In this document: positions 1 through 44,830 of the stretch, piece after piece
Position numbering within the stretch: position 1 is the first letter of the stretch
Layout of the letters: each line of letters starts with the position of its first letter
Assembly: GCA_024760905.1 (NCBI GenBank)
Contig: CM045735.1
Location: 24,339,749-24,403,748, forward strand
Length of the DNA: 64,000 nucleotides
DNA from: Plotosus lineatus
Lineage: Eukaryota > Chordata > Actinopteri > Siluriformes > Plotosidae
Direction: 5' to 3'
Notes under the pieces: model-generated
Database searches by the model: none
The model's input: only the letters and a program-made list of their open reading frames with translations
What the model was told of the DNA's origin: nothing
Program-made: the position numbers and the translations under genes

Positions 1-51
1 AATACTTATCACTTTCTGACAGGTCCATATCTGGCTCATCGCTCCATTCAT

Positions 52-322
52 TCAGAGCATCCAATAGTTCTGCTGTAGCAGTTCTAATGGTTCATCTTGT
101 TAGACATTTACCAAGAGAACACAGCAAAATATTTTTTTAAAGCACGGCGGAACGATCAAATGTGTTGTTACTGATGAAGATTATAGACATCCCCCAGTGG
201 CAGGGGGTCTTGAAATACTGTGTAAACTCACTTTTACAGGCAGTGAACGCCTCATTTTACCGTTACAGAGACTGATCGAATAAAATTGTTGATCTACCAT
301 TTTGCTCCCAGTACACATGGGC
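52..322. repeat. dispersed repeat, copy 1
   Basis: Near-identical to 6946-7229 in direct orientation: for example TTTACCAAGAGAACACAGCA, AGCACGGCGGAACGATCAAA and ACAGGCAGTGAACGCCTCAT occur in both. It has no open reading frame of note. Both copies end at ACACATGGG. Confidence 0.85.
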
Positions 323-388
323 GGTTATTAGACGTAAAATAAAAAACGGGAGGGGGTTTATTGGAGTAGAGCGCTTATTACGTTGAAT

Positions 389-390
389 AA

Positions 391-469
<79 letters not shown>
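389..469. repeat. (CA)n(TA)n microsatellite
   Basis: About ten CA units followed by about thirty TA units. No coding meaning; short frames here are artefacts. Confidence 0.95.
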
Positions 470-473
<4 letters not shown>

Positions 474-1371
474 GTCATCCCTTGAATATCGCGGATAATG
501 TAGACCAGACCTGGCCACGATATTCGAAAGACCGCGAAGTAGGAACAGCGCCCCCATTTCTACCATGTTGTCTCATTTCTATATGTTTTCGTGTCTATAA
601 TATCAAGAAGTGTATATTAAACGTTACACAGTTATATGCATATGTAAATACTGTAATGTATTAATATTTAAATAGAATTTATATATAAATACTTTAAGTA
701 CTGTACTCAACTCTGACAATAGCTCTTCTCCGCAGTGCAGGACGTTCACAAACACGATACAGTAAGATCACAAAATCACAAAAAAATCCCACGGGAATGT
801 GCGAGGCAACAGCGTCACGCATCTAAGCCAATCAGCTTGCGAGATTGAGTTGAGTGTTCGGTTCCTGAACCTGACACCAATGATTTGTCAATCAACTTTG
901 ATTTGTACGGCACTGATCTTACGTCATAAATTTTTAAAAATGTTTGAGAAAAACACATTTTCTTTATGACTCCTGCAAAACATTAAAAAAAAATGGGATG
1001 CCAAAGCAGTTCACACTTTGCGAAACCGCCATTCCACCAAGAAATATGTCAGGTGTCTTTTTCCATTTTGTTTCCATTCATCCAAACAGATCTTGAGTGA
1101 ATGCCAGTTTTTATTTTAAAACTCTCCGCATCTTTGGCAAAATAAATTAACATGTTAAAGAGGCTGAAATATCCAAATTCTCTTCCATCACCTTTTTAAG
1201 AACATTGTTTTTAAACATTTCCAGAACTTTTTCATACGTTTGTTGAAAAACATGAGATCCTGTGCTTCTCAAAGTCTATTTTTTTCTGCATATTGATTTG
1301 TTACCAAGTCATGACTACAATTCAGCCTTTGACATCACTTGTTTCAAATACATTATTTAATTGTTACATAG

Positions 1372-1712
1372 TGGCATGCTGGTGCAGTGGTTAGTACATT
1401 CGCTTCACAGCAAGTGGGTCCTGGGTTCGATTCGAGGTTTAGCCGTTTCCATGTGGAGTTTTGCATGTTCTCCCCATGATTGCATAGGTTTTCTCCATGT
1501 ACTCCGGTTTACTCCTGCTGTCCGAAAATAATGCACTCTAGACTGATTAGCTGTTTCAAATTACCCCTAGGTGTGAGTGTTGCTCTGTGATGGAATGGCA
1601 AGTCAAAAGTGTACTCTGCCCTTGCCCAAGGTCGACTATGATGGTTGCCAGCCTTCCTGCGAACTTAATTAGGATTAAGCAGCTTTCAAGATGAATGAAT
1701 GAATAATTATTA
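1372..1712 (+). mobile_element. V-SINE-like element
   Basis: tRNA-like head (GGTGCAGTGGTTAGTACATT, GGGTTCGATTC), the conserved central stretch (TGGAGTTTTGCATGTTCTCC), and an end in GAATGAATGAAT. This layout fits the V-SINE/DANA group of fish SINEs, recalled from memory. Confidence 0.75.
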
Positions 1713-2850
1713 CATCATTACTAGCTCTGATTTGCCCCTATCCCAACTCTTTCACAACTCTAAATGTGTTGTCAGCTGGATAACAAGTATTGGATGTACA
1801 TTATAAATGAAACAAAGTTTACCAAACAAAACATGTAATATCTTGGGTTCATACCGCCTGAAATCAACTTCAAGTCACAGTAAATTTTGACATTACTAGT
1901 ATCTTACTTGCATTTTTTTCATAAATTCCCAACTTTTCTCTGATTTGGGTACTAAATTTGCTGAGTGAGTATACATGCACATTTTTATAATGTGGAGAGG
2001 CTGTTTATAGCTGCAATATCTATGTTGTAGGTATAGTAAATAGCTGTGTAGTTACACTGTGGCACTTCTTCAGATATGTAACTACACATCACAGTGAGAG
2101 ACGACATCAAATGTGATTTTTTTAAATACGATTTTTAAGCACCACATCCCCTCCTATGAATTTCCAGCTACTGCTTCTTCTCTGTGAGAACTGCAAATTA
2201 CATTAAAATAAACCAATGACTGCATGAGGCTATAGTGCACATATAGATCATTATAATGATCTGTTTAATCCTGCTTCGAGTCCTATGGATTTAAACACAC
2301 TGAAGTGCTTCAAGCTGCTCATATTGCTGAATACAGATGTGTTAAAACACTTCAGAAATGATTTCAGTTTCATTTATTTGTGCTCTTAAATAATCATGAT
2401 CGGGTTTATTGCCACCAGGAAATGTGCTTTATTATTCCCCACAGCGAAAAACTGAACTCACATTGTTCTGCTTCCGAGTAAACTGTGGTACAGTATGTTT
2501 CATGTGACAGCACCTCCTAGAGGAGAGACCACCTTGCATGCAAGTATAGACACTTCACTTCACACATGATTTGCTGCCCTTCCTACAGTGACTCTGGAGT
2601 ACAAATCTGCCTTTAAGAAGAACTGGTTCCACATGACTCCACGGTATATTACTGTTTAGCCAGTACTATACAGAATTATCTTTTATACTTCATAATACTT
2701 CAGAGATTCAAATATTGATTTTAAAAAGATTCAAACACCACAGAAGATTTATGGAGCTTAAATTTACATCATATTCGACTGATATATTTTAAAATTAAGT
2801 CATTATTAATTCTAGTTCCAACAGCAAATGTATCAGAGACAATTTCTTAC

Positions 2851-34665
<31,815 letters not shown>

Positions 34666-34674
<9 letters not shown>

Positions 34675-34790
34675 TGCCGAGAACAGATCCCAGGTTCCTT
34701 GGCGGAAACTTTTCTGCCACGTCTCTTCCCACAATTTCCTTGTTCTTATGTCAGGTTTAGGCAGAAAATCAACTTGATCACCAAGCCTTT
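34666..34790 (-). CDS. crebrf: crebrf exon with start codon
   Basis: The exon reads from an AG acceptor (34793-34791 is CAG on the minus strand) and ends ATG-CCT-CAG before GTAAGG. Only three codons (M-P-Q) are coding, at 34674-34666; the other 116 bases are 5' UTR. The M-P-Q / P-S-V-S-G join with the next exon matches the N-terminus I recall for vertebrate CREBRF, which fixes the start codon. Confidence 0.88.
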
Positions 34791-36799
34791 CTGTAATGAC
34801 AATGCCTTAGCCACGCATGCGAGTATAGCAGGGTTTTTCTTCTTTGTTCTCTGTAGGTAAGGAACATGTAAAAAGTATTAACTAATGATAATGGTAGCTA
34901 CTTGAAATAACACAAAAATGCACATTATCTGCAAGTGTGATACACTTCTGTAGGTTAGTGAGTCAGTCTGCGCAGCACTGTAAACAAGTTGTTCATAAAT
35001 AAAGTGCCACTTACAAACTGCAGCACACAAACAGTAGCTGCAAGCGGCTGTCACAAGCGGCTGTTTGCTGAAATTAGACCAAACACCAGGAGCATCAACT
35101 AACAGACCTCTGTTCTTTCATGCAGCACAAAACAAACAGCAAGAGGAGACAGGAAGAAAATGAATTTCTTTGTGCACTAAAATTCATGTCTAGCCATGGT
35201 CAAATGTGTTACAGAGGCCTTCTGAAAAATGCAATTCAGTTCCATGGAAGAGAGGATAGCCACCGTGAAGCCAAATCGGAGGAAGGCAAGAGAGTAAAAA
35301 CGACAAGGCTATTTTTAAACAACCTCTGCAGCACCCTTTCACCACTGAATACAGATAGTCACAAACAGAGGAACCAAAACAGCCTGACGCCTTTTGCATA
35401 ACAAATTACATGAAATATGTGTGAGCATGCCAGAGCTCAACTGGCCAGCTGCAAGATGGAGCAAAACAGCCTTCTTCGTTTTTCTAGATGACATCACTTC
35501 CTCCTGGAATAGTGAACAAGTCAAACGAGCGTCTTATCACCCTTCACTTTCAAAAAACCAAACAGCCTGTACATGAACCACAGAAGAAGACAGAGTGGAA
35601 ATTTTTAAAAAGCAATTTCCTTTAGTGCTCAGCTGCACTCTCATTTTATCAGCATACGAACAGGAATATTTACATTCAAAATGTTTCATAACACTACTGT
35701 CACATTCCTGACATTCTGTGCTATCCAGGAAAACCAAAATGAGAAAGGAGGTTGTTGTAAGTTTTTCAATACAATTCACATATTCATTTATTATGATGAC
35801 TCATATTCATAGTTGCAGCTAGGAAGAAATGCAAGACATCTCTTCAAGAGATCTGAAAGCAATTTGCATGTAAAAAGTTGCTTTTGATTTGATTTAGAGG
35901 ATGAGGTTTAGGAGGTTAGACTTAAGCAATGGTCAAGCATACAGTATTTTCAGTGTGTTATCTAAAATCACAACACATTTTACTTGACTGTGTAATAATA
36001 TGCAGAGTTTGAAGGAATTCTATAATGAATCCCGATTAGAAGTAAGGCACCTCAATTTATCCTGGAGCAAAAGGTCACAGATTACAGGCAACTTGATACC
36101 AGCTGCAGAAATGATTGTGCTGCAAAGAACACCCAGACTGGCAATGGAAATGCTGAATAAAGAGAAAGAAAGCCGTTGTCATTTCTTATAGAAGATATCA
36201 GATTAGACACTTAGATCTATAATGGTAAAAGCAGGACAGTAGTGAAGAGGTGCACTAGTCTTTTCTAAAACTAGCAAGCAGCTGAATTGGGCAACGTATA
36301 CAATAGTTTCTACAACATTCGCTTTATACAGCACTTAGCTTTAGTCCATTAATTTGACTGCTTGAGCAGCATTCTAACAGTGCCAATACAGCATTGGAAT
36401 CTTTCACTATGTGGATCACTTCACTCATCTGTTTTCACGATGCTAAATTCCAGTCCCGTCATTGAAATGGTTCCGGTGGTGTAGACATGTTAAATGGTCT
36501 GGCAAGCAATACTTTTTAGCAATATAACTTTTAGTTTAAAAGAAAATGAAACCATCATGTTCATCTATGCACATGAAAATTGGTTTTACCATGAAAGTTG
36601 CACGTGATTCATAGGTATGCGATGGTAAATACCTAAGAACTACTTATTGCTAAACAATACAAATGTTTGGCTGATTTGCAGTTGGCAGATGCTCTATACA
36701 AACTAAGCATTAAAGTAACAAATCAAATATAAGCTAGTGAACGTCTGAATAAATTAAAAACAGACAAATTTGCACATACTACAAGCTGATGTTCTCATG

Positions 36800-36915
36800 C
36801 AGTGGCAGTGGTTGGCTTAGAGGTTAAGGCAATGGGATACTGATCTGAAGGTCAGCAGTTGAATTCCACTATCATTACTGTTGGGCCCTTGAGCAAGGCC
36901 CTTAACCCTCTCAGA
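36800..36915 (+). mobile_element. tRNA-like SINE head with GGGCCCTTGAGCAAGG box
   Basis: GTGGTTGGCTTAGAGGTTAA, CAGCAGTTGAATTCC and TGTTGGGCCCTTGAGCAAGG are characteristic of a widespread fish dispersed repeat. Only about 115 bp can be assigned. Confidence 0.55.
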
Positions 36916-37620
36916 ACCAAATTAATAATAACTGTAGGAAAAATCTGATATTTGAGGAAAATTATCCCATGTGAAGGTTATTCACGAATTTATTGAACTT
37001 TGTTGTTTTGCCATTATTTTGCCTCATACAGACTGAAGAATCTACGCCCTTTGCTCCTGACTTTGAACACTCAAAAAGTGAAACAGCAGTCTTTTCAAAC
37101 AGGCTATTGCAAACTATCAGATGGATTTAATCAAACTGCAACTTTAAAATGAAAGTAAAACCACTTGATAATGAAAACATACATGTGCAACAAGAGAGTT
37201 GGAAGACTTGACTTTCATTTCACTTTAAATTCTGAAAGCTTTCCAGCTGAATACAAAAAGAACCAAATATTTTATTAGAAACTCCTTTAACAGAGACATA
37301 CAAATCCCTATAAAATAATTCGCCAGCTTGTCAGTGAGTTATAAATTTATCCTGGCTTCTTCAAGACCTACTTCATCTAGCTGACCAAAATAAACCGCAT
37401 ATGTCCATATTACATCCAAAATGTCACTCACTTGATAACACTTTTTTTATTTATATTTGCACAAAACAGTGGTACACTCTGGTTCATGCCTGTGGCAAAT
37501 CAAAGCCCTGCCAATATTTAGCATAAATGCACTCTTGTTTAATATTGCTTCAATCAACTCTCCATGATTCTTCCCTACCACAGCAACCAGCAACATTTAC
37601 TCAAAATGTATTATATAACA

Positions 37621-37957
37621 GGAGGCAAGTCGCATTGTGGTTAGCACTATCACCTCACAACAAGAAGGCCATGGGTTCCAGCTGTTTCTATGTGGAGTGT
37701 ACACATTTTCTCTGAGCTTGTGCAGGTTTCTTCCAGGTACTACACAGTTTCCTCCCACCGTCCAAAGTAATACATGTAAGGCGAACTGGATATTCTTGAT
37801 TGCTCCTAGGTGTACGTTTGAATGATTGTGAGGTTTTGTAATGTGATGACCTGCTAAATTGCTTAAGGATGCACCAGACCTTTGCCAAGAGCCAGCTGGG
37901 ATGTGCTCACTCCTCCCTGACACCCTAATAAAGAATACGCTTTCTAGAAAATGAAAT
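37621..37957 (+). mobile_element. V-SINE-like element
   Basis: Head GTGGTTAGCACTATCACCTC, central TGTGGAGTGTACACATTTTC and the degenerate end AGAAAATGAAATGAA. It is diverged from the other copies. Confidence 0.65.
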
Positions 37958-38343
37958 GAAAAACCTATTATATACCCAAACCTGACAATCTTTCCACATT
38001 TTGTTTGAGAAATCTGCCATTTAGCATCAGTGTACACTGCAGTAAGTGTACCAGCTGTTCCCTCTCCAATAAAACAGGAGCTAATCAACAAGTAAATCTG
38101 GAATGTTTCAGATAGGTGTTTTGAGTTCCCCGGTATTAATAATATTAATGCCTAAAAGCTCAGTCCTTTACCTCCAATGACTAATATGCTCTTAACTGAA
38201 CTTCTGCAGGAGCCCTCACTTTCCATCAAGGGATAAGGAGAATGTTTGGAGTTCATAGATGTGAAATAAAATCTATCAGTACATGTTTGACTTATGAGTT
38301 CAACATTTTTATAAGGTTTCACAGAAGAAAGTGAAACCTAACT

Positions 38344-38590
38344 AGGGTTGTGGGGAGGTTGGCACCACTATCCGCCAACTCTGGCAGAGAGCGGAATACA
38401 TCCTGGAGAGCTCGCCAGGGCATTGCAGGGCCAACATTCACACACCATTCATACACTTACACATTGAGGCAATTTGGAACAGACAATTAACCTACAATGT
38501 ATGATTTTGGATTATGGGGGGAAACCGGACTAACCAGAGGAAAACCTCTTCCGGTTCCGGTTCACTAACACCGGAGCTACCCGGCTGGGA
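38344..38590 (-). mobile_element. V-SINE-like element, reversed
   Basis: The reversed tail (AGGGTTGTGGGGAGGTTGGC) and central block are present. The head is not clear and may have been lost next to the LINE fragment that follows. Confidence 0.55.
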
Positions 38591-38744
38591 GTCCCACTTC
38601 TAAAAAGTTTTTCCAATAGAGAAAAATGCAAACTTTAACTGAAAATTTAGCAGCGTGATTGCTGAAGCTTCCAGGATCATGGGCGGAACGGTTTACGATG
38701 GATGAATCTATGTCAAAAGCACGGATAATGGCCATTTGACAGTG

Positions 38745-39240
38745 AATTCTCAGAGTCAAATTGTTTCTTTGTTCGTTTGTTTTTTTTCACTATGCTCGTC
38801 TATGACTGTGCGACCTTAATACAGCTATGAAAGCACAGTCCTTTTGGACATTTAGAACTGAGCACGCTTATCTTCCATCCTGAGCTAACATGCTACCGCA
38901 GCTCAATGCTTGCGCACCCCGGATAACAATAAACCCAGGTGGAGATGCGGCAGGCGAGGAGGGGGCTGAACGACAACTCCGGCGCTTGGCTAGCAGTGGA
39001 AGGTTAGCAATCCCGGTCATACTGCTTGAAAATGTTTAAATGCAAAACAAGATGGACCAGCTTCATGCTCGGATTGCAGCGCAGAGGGATCTACAGGACT
39101 GCTCCATGCTGTGTTTCTGTGAAACATGGCTGGTGGATAGTATACCCAACGAGGCGACTACACGGCCTTCAGAGAGGACCGGTGCGCAGCGGCTAGCAAC
39201 AAGCACCGCAGTGAAAGAACGGCGGATTCTCGTTAAATAA
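38745..39240 (+). mobile_element. LINE 5' unit and endonuclease fragment
   Basis: The same unit as in the 27 kb palindrome occurs here once in plus orientation (TTCTCAGAGTCAAATTGTTT, then CACTATGCTCGTCTATGAC). It leads to MDQLHARIAAQRDLQDCSML and CFCETWLVDSIPNEA before the frame is lost. About 300 bp of likely 3' LINE sequence follows to 39690. It is an internally deleted LINE copy. Confidence 0.7.
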
Positions 39241-39689
39241 ACCTGGTGTACAGACTGACTGTAGATTATCTCTAAACCTTGCTCTGAGAATGGAGAACAT
39301 CTAACTTTGAAGTTGCAGCCATTTTGTTTACCCAGAAAACTGTTCATTTTTTTACAAACAAAATGGGCATAGTGCAATATAAATATAGACATAATTATAA
39401 TATAATATAATTTTATGCAATTTCGTTCATTGGGGTTATCTACTGATTTATTTGTTATCTTCTTCTTATTATCATCATCATCATTTTATTTTTATTACTT
39501 TTGTTGTTATTGTTGTATTGTTTGCTGGGTCTGTGTAAGGTCCTTTTAGATACAGAATTTGTATGTGTTTATTTTATAGCAGTTTGTGTGTTGTTAATTC
39601 TTTTCTGTTTTGACTCATTGAACAACCGCACAAGAATTCCTATGTGTGTAAAAAAACACAAATGGCTATTAAAAATCATGAATCATGAA

Positions 39690-39810
39690 TCCATGCAATC
39701 ATTGGGAGAACATGCAAACTCTGCACAGAAATGTCCAAGCTTGGAAGCGAACCCAGGACCTTCTTGCTGTGAGGCGGATATGCTAACCACAACACCACCA
39801 TGCCGCCCTA
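39690..39810 (-). mobile_element. V-SINE-like head fragment, reversed
   Basis: Minus strand GGGCGGCATGGTGGTGTTGT, GAGGTTAGC-like, and GGTCCTGGGTTCGCTTCC read as a tRNA-like head; the fragment ends in the central region (GAGTTTGCATGTTCTCCC). Confidence 0.65.
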
Positions 39811-41159
39811 CAGAAAAAATTAATAATGCCTTTTTAATAGTGTTTTTTTGATTGGAGTGAGGTCAGATGAGAATGGCCAGATGGCCCAAATAACTGCTCG
39901 TTACAGCCATTATGAGCAGAAAACCATTTCAAGACACACAACCAGCTTTTTAAAGAGAATGAGCAGTTTAGCTGCTCCTGAGCAAACAGCAGATAACACC
40001 AGGTTCTTAACAGACAAGAACTGCACTATACCGAAACTAAACCAGACAAACAGTATCTGTTGTCTTTTTCCTCCCCAGTGTTACGGTCTACCTTCTATAG
40101 CTTATAGGCTCTTCTGTTTTTGGCTGTGATATACAACCTAATGCAGTTTTCTGTGTTGTGTTTCTGGAGATGCTTTTCTGCATGGGAGTACAAAGTGGTT
40201 ACTTGAGTTACCGTAGCCTAAAAGTTTAAAGCAGAAAGAAAGTGGGCCATTCTCTTCTGACCTCTCAACCACAACACGCTTACACCCCAGAATTCCCTTT
40301 CGCTCAACATGTTTTGTATCGTTCTCTTTAAACTTTATAGATTGGTGGCTGGGAAAATCCCAAGATCTGTCGTCACTTAAACAGTCAAGCTTGTCCAACA
40401 ACCATCTCAAAGTCAAACGCGCCACTTGTGTGATTTGTTTGGATAGATAACTTCATGAATAAGCAAGGATAGAGGTGTTCTTATTATAATAACTAGACGT
40501 GTTGATAAAGCTGAGCTTTAGAGCATAAAAAATACCACAGGGTTTCACTGACAGAACCATTTAATAAAATTTGTCAATCTCGAGTAATTAAAAAAGTAAC
40601 CCTGAAACAGGATCAAGGTGACCATACGCAAGCTCATCCTGTTCACAACTGATGGGGACCCATACATCAAATTTGATGACCATGTCATTTCCTTCCAAAG
40701 TTCATACACTAACAAATTGTTGAGACATGGATGAGACCCATTTCTATAGCTCCCACTCCTCTCACATTTGGTGGTGACAGGAGCTAATTAAACATTACTA
40801 TAGTGTACCTGGGTGATTTTAGGTGGTAAGTCTAAGGCAAGTTTTATTATTAACTCTGCTGTTGGTTTGTTGTGCTTACAGAGACACTTCGCTAGCTGTC
40901 AGCATTGTAATTTGCTGTGAAGCCGAAGTACACATTTTATGGCGGGTGTGCACTGTAGGATTTTGGATAGTCCCAGAGAAGATATCCAACTAAAAAGAAA
41001 TATGCGAATATCATTGGTCATGGCCCTAATACCGTTGACCTATGTTGCGCTGCAAGAAAGATTAAAAGATGGCTGCTATCCAACCTACATCCACTCACTA
41101 GCCAACCTACATCCACTCACTAGCCAATAGGAATACAAATTGAAATACACTGATCAACA

Positions 41160-41462
41160 CCCAGGGGGTTCAAGCCTCACTCACTACAGGTTGTCACTGC
41201 CCCCCACCCCCATCCCAGCGCAGCTAACTGGGTTACCAAAGCCCGGCCATGTCTCTCACTATCCATGGTGTGAGGCATGTAACAGAACCATTGCTGACTT
41301 TCGACAAGAGTAGGCTGCAAAGCTGTCAGTGTGTTTCCGCCCTGCGATGGCCTGACGAGCAGTCCAGGGTGTACTCATCCCCCGCCCGGAGTCGGCTGGG
41401 ATAAGCGCCAGCCTCCCTGCGACCCTAATTAGGATTAGGCAGTTACAGAAAATGAACTGAAC
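41160..41462 (+). mobile_element. composite SINE, degenerate
   Basis: It has the B-box region (GGGGGTTCAAGCC), the shared middle, and the alternative tail (CCTGCGATGGCCTGACGAGC, ATTAGGATTAGGCAGTTACA). It is the same hybrid type as 48538-48878. Confidence 0.7.
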
Positions 41463-41647
41463 TGATCAACACAACACAGCCTTAACCTGGCAATTCTTGC
41501 TCAGCTTTGTTGCTCATGTATGCTACATCCTAGCGTTTTGCTTGCATTGTCAGGTGGCTCGAGCTGCTGTGACTGAGATGATACTGTCATCTCATACTCT
41601 CGACCAAGGTAATGTGATGGGTGGTCAGGTCCTTTCACATTGAAACA

Positions 41648-41848
41648 CGATGATGGCTTTGCAGCCTACTCTTGTTGAAAGTCAGCAATGGTTCTTTTAC
41701 ATGCCTCACACCATAGGCAGTGAGAGACGTGGCTGGCTGGCTGTACTGGGGGGACAGTGACAATCTTGTGGAGAATTGGACTCGAACCCTCAACCTTAGG
41801 ATCAGCGATCCAGTGCCCTATACCACTAGGCCATCACTGCCACTGCAT
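41648..41848 (-). mobile_element. SINE, reversed, 3'-truncated
   Basis: On the minus strand it starts with CAGTGGCAGTGATGGCCTAG and GAGGGTTCGAGTCCAATTCT and runs to the CAAAGCCATCAT region. The tail is missing. Confidence 0.72.
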
Positions 41849-42746
41849 CCTAGTGTACAATTCACTAATTATTATCATTGTACAGTCTACAGTACATACA
41901 TTAGCATTGATGAAGTTTACTGGGTCCTATAATAACAAAGTAGCTTGGAATAAACTTATGAATGCTAAAATTTCACAATCTGGTGACACCTTTAAAAACT
42001 TGGGGAAACTTCCAGTTCCTGCTTTCTACTCTTTGAAACCATTCAAGTTTTTTCTGATGCAGTAAGCTGGTACAGTTAGTACTCCTTGTGTAACACAAGT
42101 GGGAGATTTAAACAACCAAACAAAATTACTGTATTATAAAACCTATTAAATGCATTGCTTGATATGCAGATAAAACCACTGGCCTTATCACAATATTCAT
42201 TACACAAACATATTCCTAATATGCACACATCTAATTTAGCAATACATGGCCGACTACATGGTTTCTTCCCCATAACTTTTACTGAAGTGTTAATGCTCAA
42301 AAGTAATACTGTGGAAAGTGTACTATTAAATGCATGTGGACTCTAATCGATTGATAATTGATTAAAGGTTTTAAATGGTCATTAAAATCAACTAACCTTG
42401 CACTTTGCCTCTCTGGGAATGTGTCTGCATTAAACATTTGGAGAGAATTTTCAAGAATTATAATTTTGTGATTAAATCAATACCCTTCCCCTGAACATTT
42501 TTGTGCCAATTTCATATTTGATAGCTAGAATCCAAATGTGCCCATCTGCTCACTAGAAGTGGAGTTATGTAAGGTTTGTGTTTGATTAGAATTAGAAACA
42601 CCAGTGAGTAAATCAAACACTGTAGTAATGTAGCATTGTAGAGATGTGCAATGTAAGCATGGGACCAGTTCTAACTACCAGTGCAATCTGGAGCATGAGC
42701 TACTCATTTCAGAGATCTCTGATTGCAATATGCAATGCTGCAGACC

Positions 42747-42915
42747 AATGATGATGATGATGATGATTTCCTTTCGGCTTCTCCCTTTTTTCAGGGGTCG
42801 CCATAGCGTTTGATTTGGCATAGGTTTTTACGTCGGATGCCCTTCCTGACACAACCCTTTTTAGTAAGGGACAGAAACAAGCTGACGTCTTTGCAGCTAC
42901 TCTTTACGAAGGTCA
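42747..42915 (-). mobile_element. RTE-tailed SINE fragment, 15-bp target duplication
   Basis: A reversed 3' fragment (CTTTCGGCTTCTCCCTTTTT at the left, then GTTTTTACGTCGGATGCCC). GCAATGCTGCAGACC flanks it on both sides. It is shared with the duplicated segment at 4.4 kb. Confidence 0.88.
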
Positions 42916-43825
42916 GCAATGCTGCAGACCGATATTTACCAAAGTTCTATTGTTTGGTCACAGAGTCAGAGACAATAATTTTAATAAGCAAATAATTACA
43001 GCGTCGCCTCCTGGCTGCTGTTTCTCTTCATGTCACCACCCACGCAATGTTTACAAGAGGAAATGTTGATATATACTGTAAAGCCTCAAATCCTGCCACA
43101 TCTATCTGTGCGAAATGAAGCAACTCGCTTTTAATTGGCACGCTACAGTAACTGGAGTCTCTGCACCTTTAAATCTTAAATCTTAGTAAGATTCGCGTCT
43201 GATTCTGACCTACTCCACAACGCTGAATCAAACATGGGCCCAGAACGAAAACAAACGTCAACCAAACCCAAGCGCACTGCGCCAACGCCCACGCTTTCCA
43301 GCATTCTCATTGGATATCTGGATGCTTCTGCCCGCCTTCAACGCGTAACTGAGCGGTCAGACTGAATGTCAATCACAGACTACCGTAAATATCCTTCAAT
43401 CTACAAAGTGTGGTTGAGAACTCAGGAGCAACAAACAACACTCAGGCCTTCTCCTCGTTACGTAAATAAGTGGCTTATATAGACAATCAAGTATGATTTT
43501 TATATATTATTATCTCGTTATAAACACTATTTCCAGGTTATTTACACGCAAGTGGTAAATAAACATATGCTACATTTCCTTTACAACCGTGCAGCTAGAT
43601 GGCAAAAACAAAATCAAATATAATTGTCAATGTAAATAATTCCCGAATAATGTCGAAATAGCCTTTCTTCAATTAATTATATTATAGCATGACAAAGAGA
43701 TACACAAGACCAACTTTCGAGAGGTTCTGACACTGAGTTGTGTTGTGTTGTAGGGGGGCGTGTACCCAGACTAGTCTACAATACACTACTCACCCTCAAT
43801 ATATTAACCTTTACCTTCATCCTTT

Positions 43826-43875
<50 letters not shown>

Positions 43876-44181
43876 TGTGTGTGTAAACCCACCATAAGTA
43901 AATCAATCCTACCTACAAGGATGAATATAAGACATCTTCCACATATACATGGTTAATCTAGCCGTTAAAAGATCATACTAGCTTTATTCTGGGAAAACAT
44001 TATATTTTATTTCTTATTAATCATGATATCGCTTTAAACGCTTTATAGAAAGACTTGCCGAGGTAAACATGTTTACAGTTAAGTAATTTCTTCCTTCATG
44101 TGTAAATGTTATAACTTTATCGGACGGTATAAAGACCAAAACATGTTAAATTAGTACGTACAGAACGCCGAACCAGGTATT
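42760..44181. repeat. intragenic duplication, ancestral copy
   Basis: This is the partner of 4377-5883. Here the reversed SINE fragment (42747-42915) is bracketed by a perfect 15-bp target duplication, GCAATGCTGCAGACC, at 42732-42746 and 42916-42930. The retroposon therefore inserted at this location before the segment was copied. The segment ends about 220 bp from the CpG-bearing region proposed as the crebrf promoter. The internal (TA)n tract is shorter than in the derived copy, and a 13-base stretch of the SINE tail has been lost here. Confidence 0.92.
43831..43886. repeat. (TA)n(GT)n microsatellite in ancestral duplicate
   Basis: A single TA tract followed by a short GT tract, at the same place in the duplicate as 5453-5582. 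Confidence 0.95.
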
Positions 44182-44569
44182 TGTCCGTCTTTAGCAATAC
44201 TAACCTTGGCAAAAAAAACCCTTCTAGAACAATTCAGCGACAGATGACAGTGATAGCAAACCAGCCACCATCAGAGATGTCCTTTAACTTCAACTGCAGA
44301 CAGATGTTTTAGAGTAACCTGGTACATTAAGAACATGAAACATACCAGATGACAAAAATACTACTCGAGTGGAGTGTTTGGTGCGGAACTAAAACTTGCT
44401 GTGCCGCTTTGATAACTATGGCCTCCGTCCCTCCCACTCCCTCTGTTAGCAGCAGCTAGCCGCTTATCACAACTTAGCTCCTAAGCTAACAGCAGAACAG
44501 TGTTGATATCCATTTATAACAACCACTTCGACGGTGTCTGTGACCTGAACTTCAGAGAAACGGCTTACC

Positions 44570-44830
44570 CACCTGTAATTAGGCTTTACACTTGACAAAA
44601 AAAGAGGCTTCTCGCTTCAGAAAGAGTCGTTTGTACAAGAACTTAAAATAAAATTTCCTCACAAATCCACGCTGTCGTCTGTCTCTCTGGTTTGTTTTGT
44701 TTATCTTCTTCCTGACGGGTTCCTGGAAAGCGCGTGACTCCCTTGCCACGTGACCACACATCAACCAATCAGAGCGCTCCTTCGACTCAAAACTAGACCT
44801 CGGGCCATTTAAACCTCTTTATCCAGAACT
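44570..44830 (-). promoter_or_regulatory. crebrf: candidate crebrf promoter and non-coding first exon
   Basis: On the minus strand a CCAAT box in reverse form (ATTGG, near 44767) and a palindromic CACGTG E-box (about 44747-44752) precede a CpG-containing stretch. Downstream, near 44575, the sequence ACAG/GTGGGTAAG offers two possible splice donors. The orientation and position suit a first non-coding crebrf exon spliced to 34790. This is inference: no transcript evidence is available, and a second CpG-bearing patch at 44400-44470 could be an alternative start region. Confidence 0.4.

Larger units (their letters stand above)
323..2850. other. noncoding DNA left of the crebrf zipper exon
   Basis: Outside the microsatellite at 389 and the V-SINE at 1372 I see no gene or repeat. 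The missing last crebrf exon was looked for here on the minus strand and not found. Confidence 0.6.
34791..44569 (-). other. crebrf: presumed crebrf intron 1
   Basis: If the first exon lies near 44.6 kb, this 9.8 kb is intron 1. It holds V-SINE and RTE-tailed SINE copies, a LINE endonuclease fragment and the ancestral copy of the intragenic duplication, listed separately. The stretches 34800-36790, 36920-37610, 39820-41150 and 42000-42730 contain no gene or repeat that I recognise. Confidence 0.5.

Noticed and set aside
263..664. Open frames of alternating Tyr-Ile or Thr-His.
   Set aside because: They are translations of the TA and CA microsatellite; the same applies at 5.4, 8.1, 43.8, 52.3 and 59.4 kb.
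2500..2650. Possible last crebrf exon on the minus strand (AAAGGCAG followed by DLYSRVTVGRAANHV and a stop).
   Set aside because: It would be in phase after the zipper exon, but the residues do not resemble the conserved CREBRF C-terminus, and the acceptor is weak.
37597..38091. 164-codon minus-strand open frame.
   Set aside because: It runs antisense through a V-SINE-like element, with no known domain.
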